Assembly (NCBI RefSeq): GCF_002838835.1 | Contig: NZ_NHPP01000026.1 | Location: forward strand, 1-50,932 | Source of the DNA: Siphonobacter sp. SORGH_AS_0500 | GTDB taxonomy: Bacteria; Bacteroidota; Bacteroidia; Cytophagales; Spirosomataceae | DNA: 50,932 nucleotides | Direction of reading: 5' to 3' | In this document: positions 50,870 to 50,932 of the stretch, one piece after another | How positions within the stretch are numbered: position 1 is the stretch's first letter | Layout: the number at the start of each line of letters is the position of its first letter | Notes under the pieces: model-generated | Seen by the model: only the letters and a program-made list of their open reading frames with translations | Databases searched by the model: none | Told to the model about the DNA's origin: nothing | Translations under genes and position numbers: made by a program

Positions 50870-50932
50870 ACCTCCCATTTCAAACAAATCCCTTACCTTT
50901 ATGGATTTTCCTTTCCAACTACACACTCACAC

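Overview
The window looks like chromosomal DNA from a Bacteroidota bacterium of the order Cytophagales, most like Spirosomataceae or Siphonobacter relatives. This is inferred from protein content and signals, not from a database search. The signs are SusCD-free but typical Bacteroidota families (LytTR response regulator with an internal-kinase partner, WYL regulator, DUF6600- and DUF6624-like proteins, lipoproteins with SC/GC lipoboxes), promoters of the TAnnTTTG type, and few Shine-Dalgarno sites. I see no phage, conjugation, CRISPR, rRNA or tRNA genes. Most genes are housekeeping or metabolic.

Layout. 0-5 kb: two LysE-type exporters in tandem, then a minus-strand sugar-acid set (aldo/keto reductase, KDG kinase, KDPG aldolase) that turns 2-keto-3-deoxygluconate into pyruvate and glyceraldehyde-3-phosphate. 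5-8 kb: a lone Y-family polymerase, an 800-bp repeat-rich gap, and a secreted hydroxypyruvate-isomerase-like TIM barrel. 8-10.3 kb: two convergent L,D-transpeptidase genes, one split by a frameshift. 10.5-13.9 kb: WYL regulator, DUF1697, a monooxygenase-like protein and a KgtP-like permease. 14.3-17.3 kb: M24 peptidase, MscS channel, EamA protein. 17.3-21 kb: lipoprotein, LURP-one/scramblase-like protein, aspartate aminotransferase, bestrophin. 21-25 kb: a very large tricorn-like S41 protease, then a 725-bp AT-rich gap holding a probable structured RNA. 25-32.5 kb: DUF5009-type membrane protein, pirin-like bicupin, orphan gene, intradiol dioxygenase, LytTR two-component pair, O-methyltransferase, LLM oxidoreductase. 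32.8-38.4 kb: NDH-2, sugar isomerase, DUF6600 protein, VOC protein, DUF6624-like protein. 38.6-41.1 kb: a compact four-gene alkylation-damage operon (AraC-MGMT fusion, 2OG-Fe(II) oxygenase, Ada-type metal-binding protein, AlkB). 41.6-45.7 kb: orphan lipoprotein, AraC regulator, ECF sigma factor with a DoxX-like protein, aldo/keto reductase. 46.1-50.7 kb: D-threonine-aldolase-like enzyme, GntP permease, M3 oligopeptidase.

The least ordinary feature is the set of intergenic palindromic repeats. Family A is a ~35-bp hairpin (arms GTAGAGACGCGA / TCGCGTCT). Family B is a ~72-bp element that can fold as an outer stem enclosing two hairpins. A and B occur together at three loci, and paired changes in their arms keep the stems intact. 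A second pair, C and D, makes up the 6.4-6.95 kb gap, and D recurs at the right end. Family E is an inverted 'GTTTGGAGTTT'-type repeat in two gaps. No transposase that could move them is present here. The two other points most worth checking are the split-Ada alkylation operon and the terminator-ended candidate RNA at 24.9-25.05 kb.
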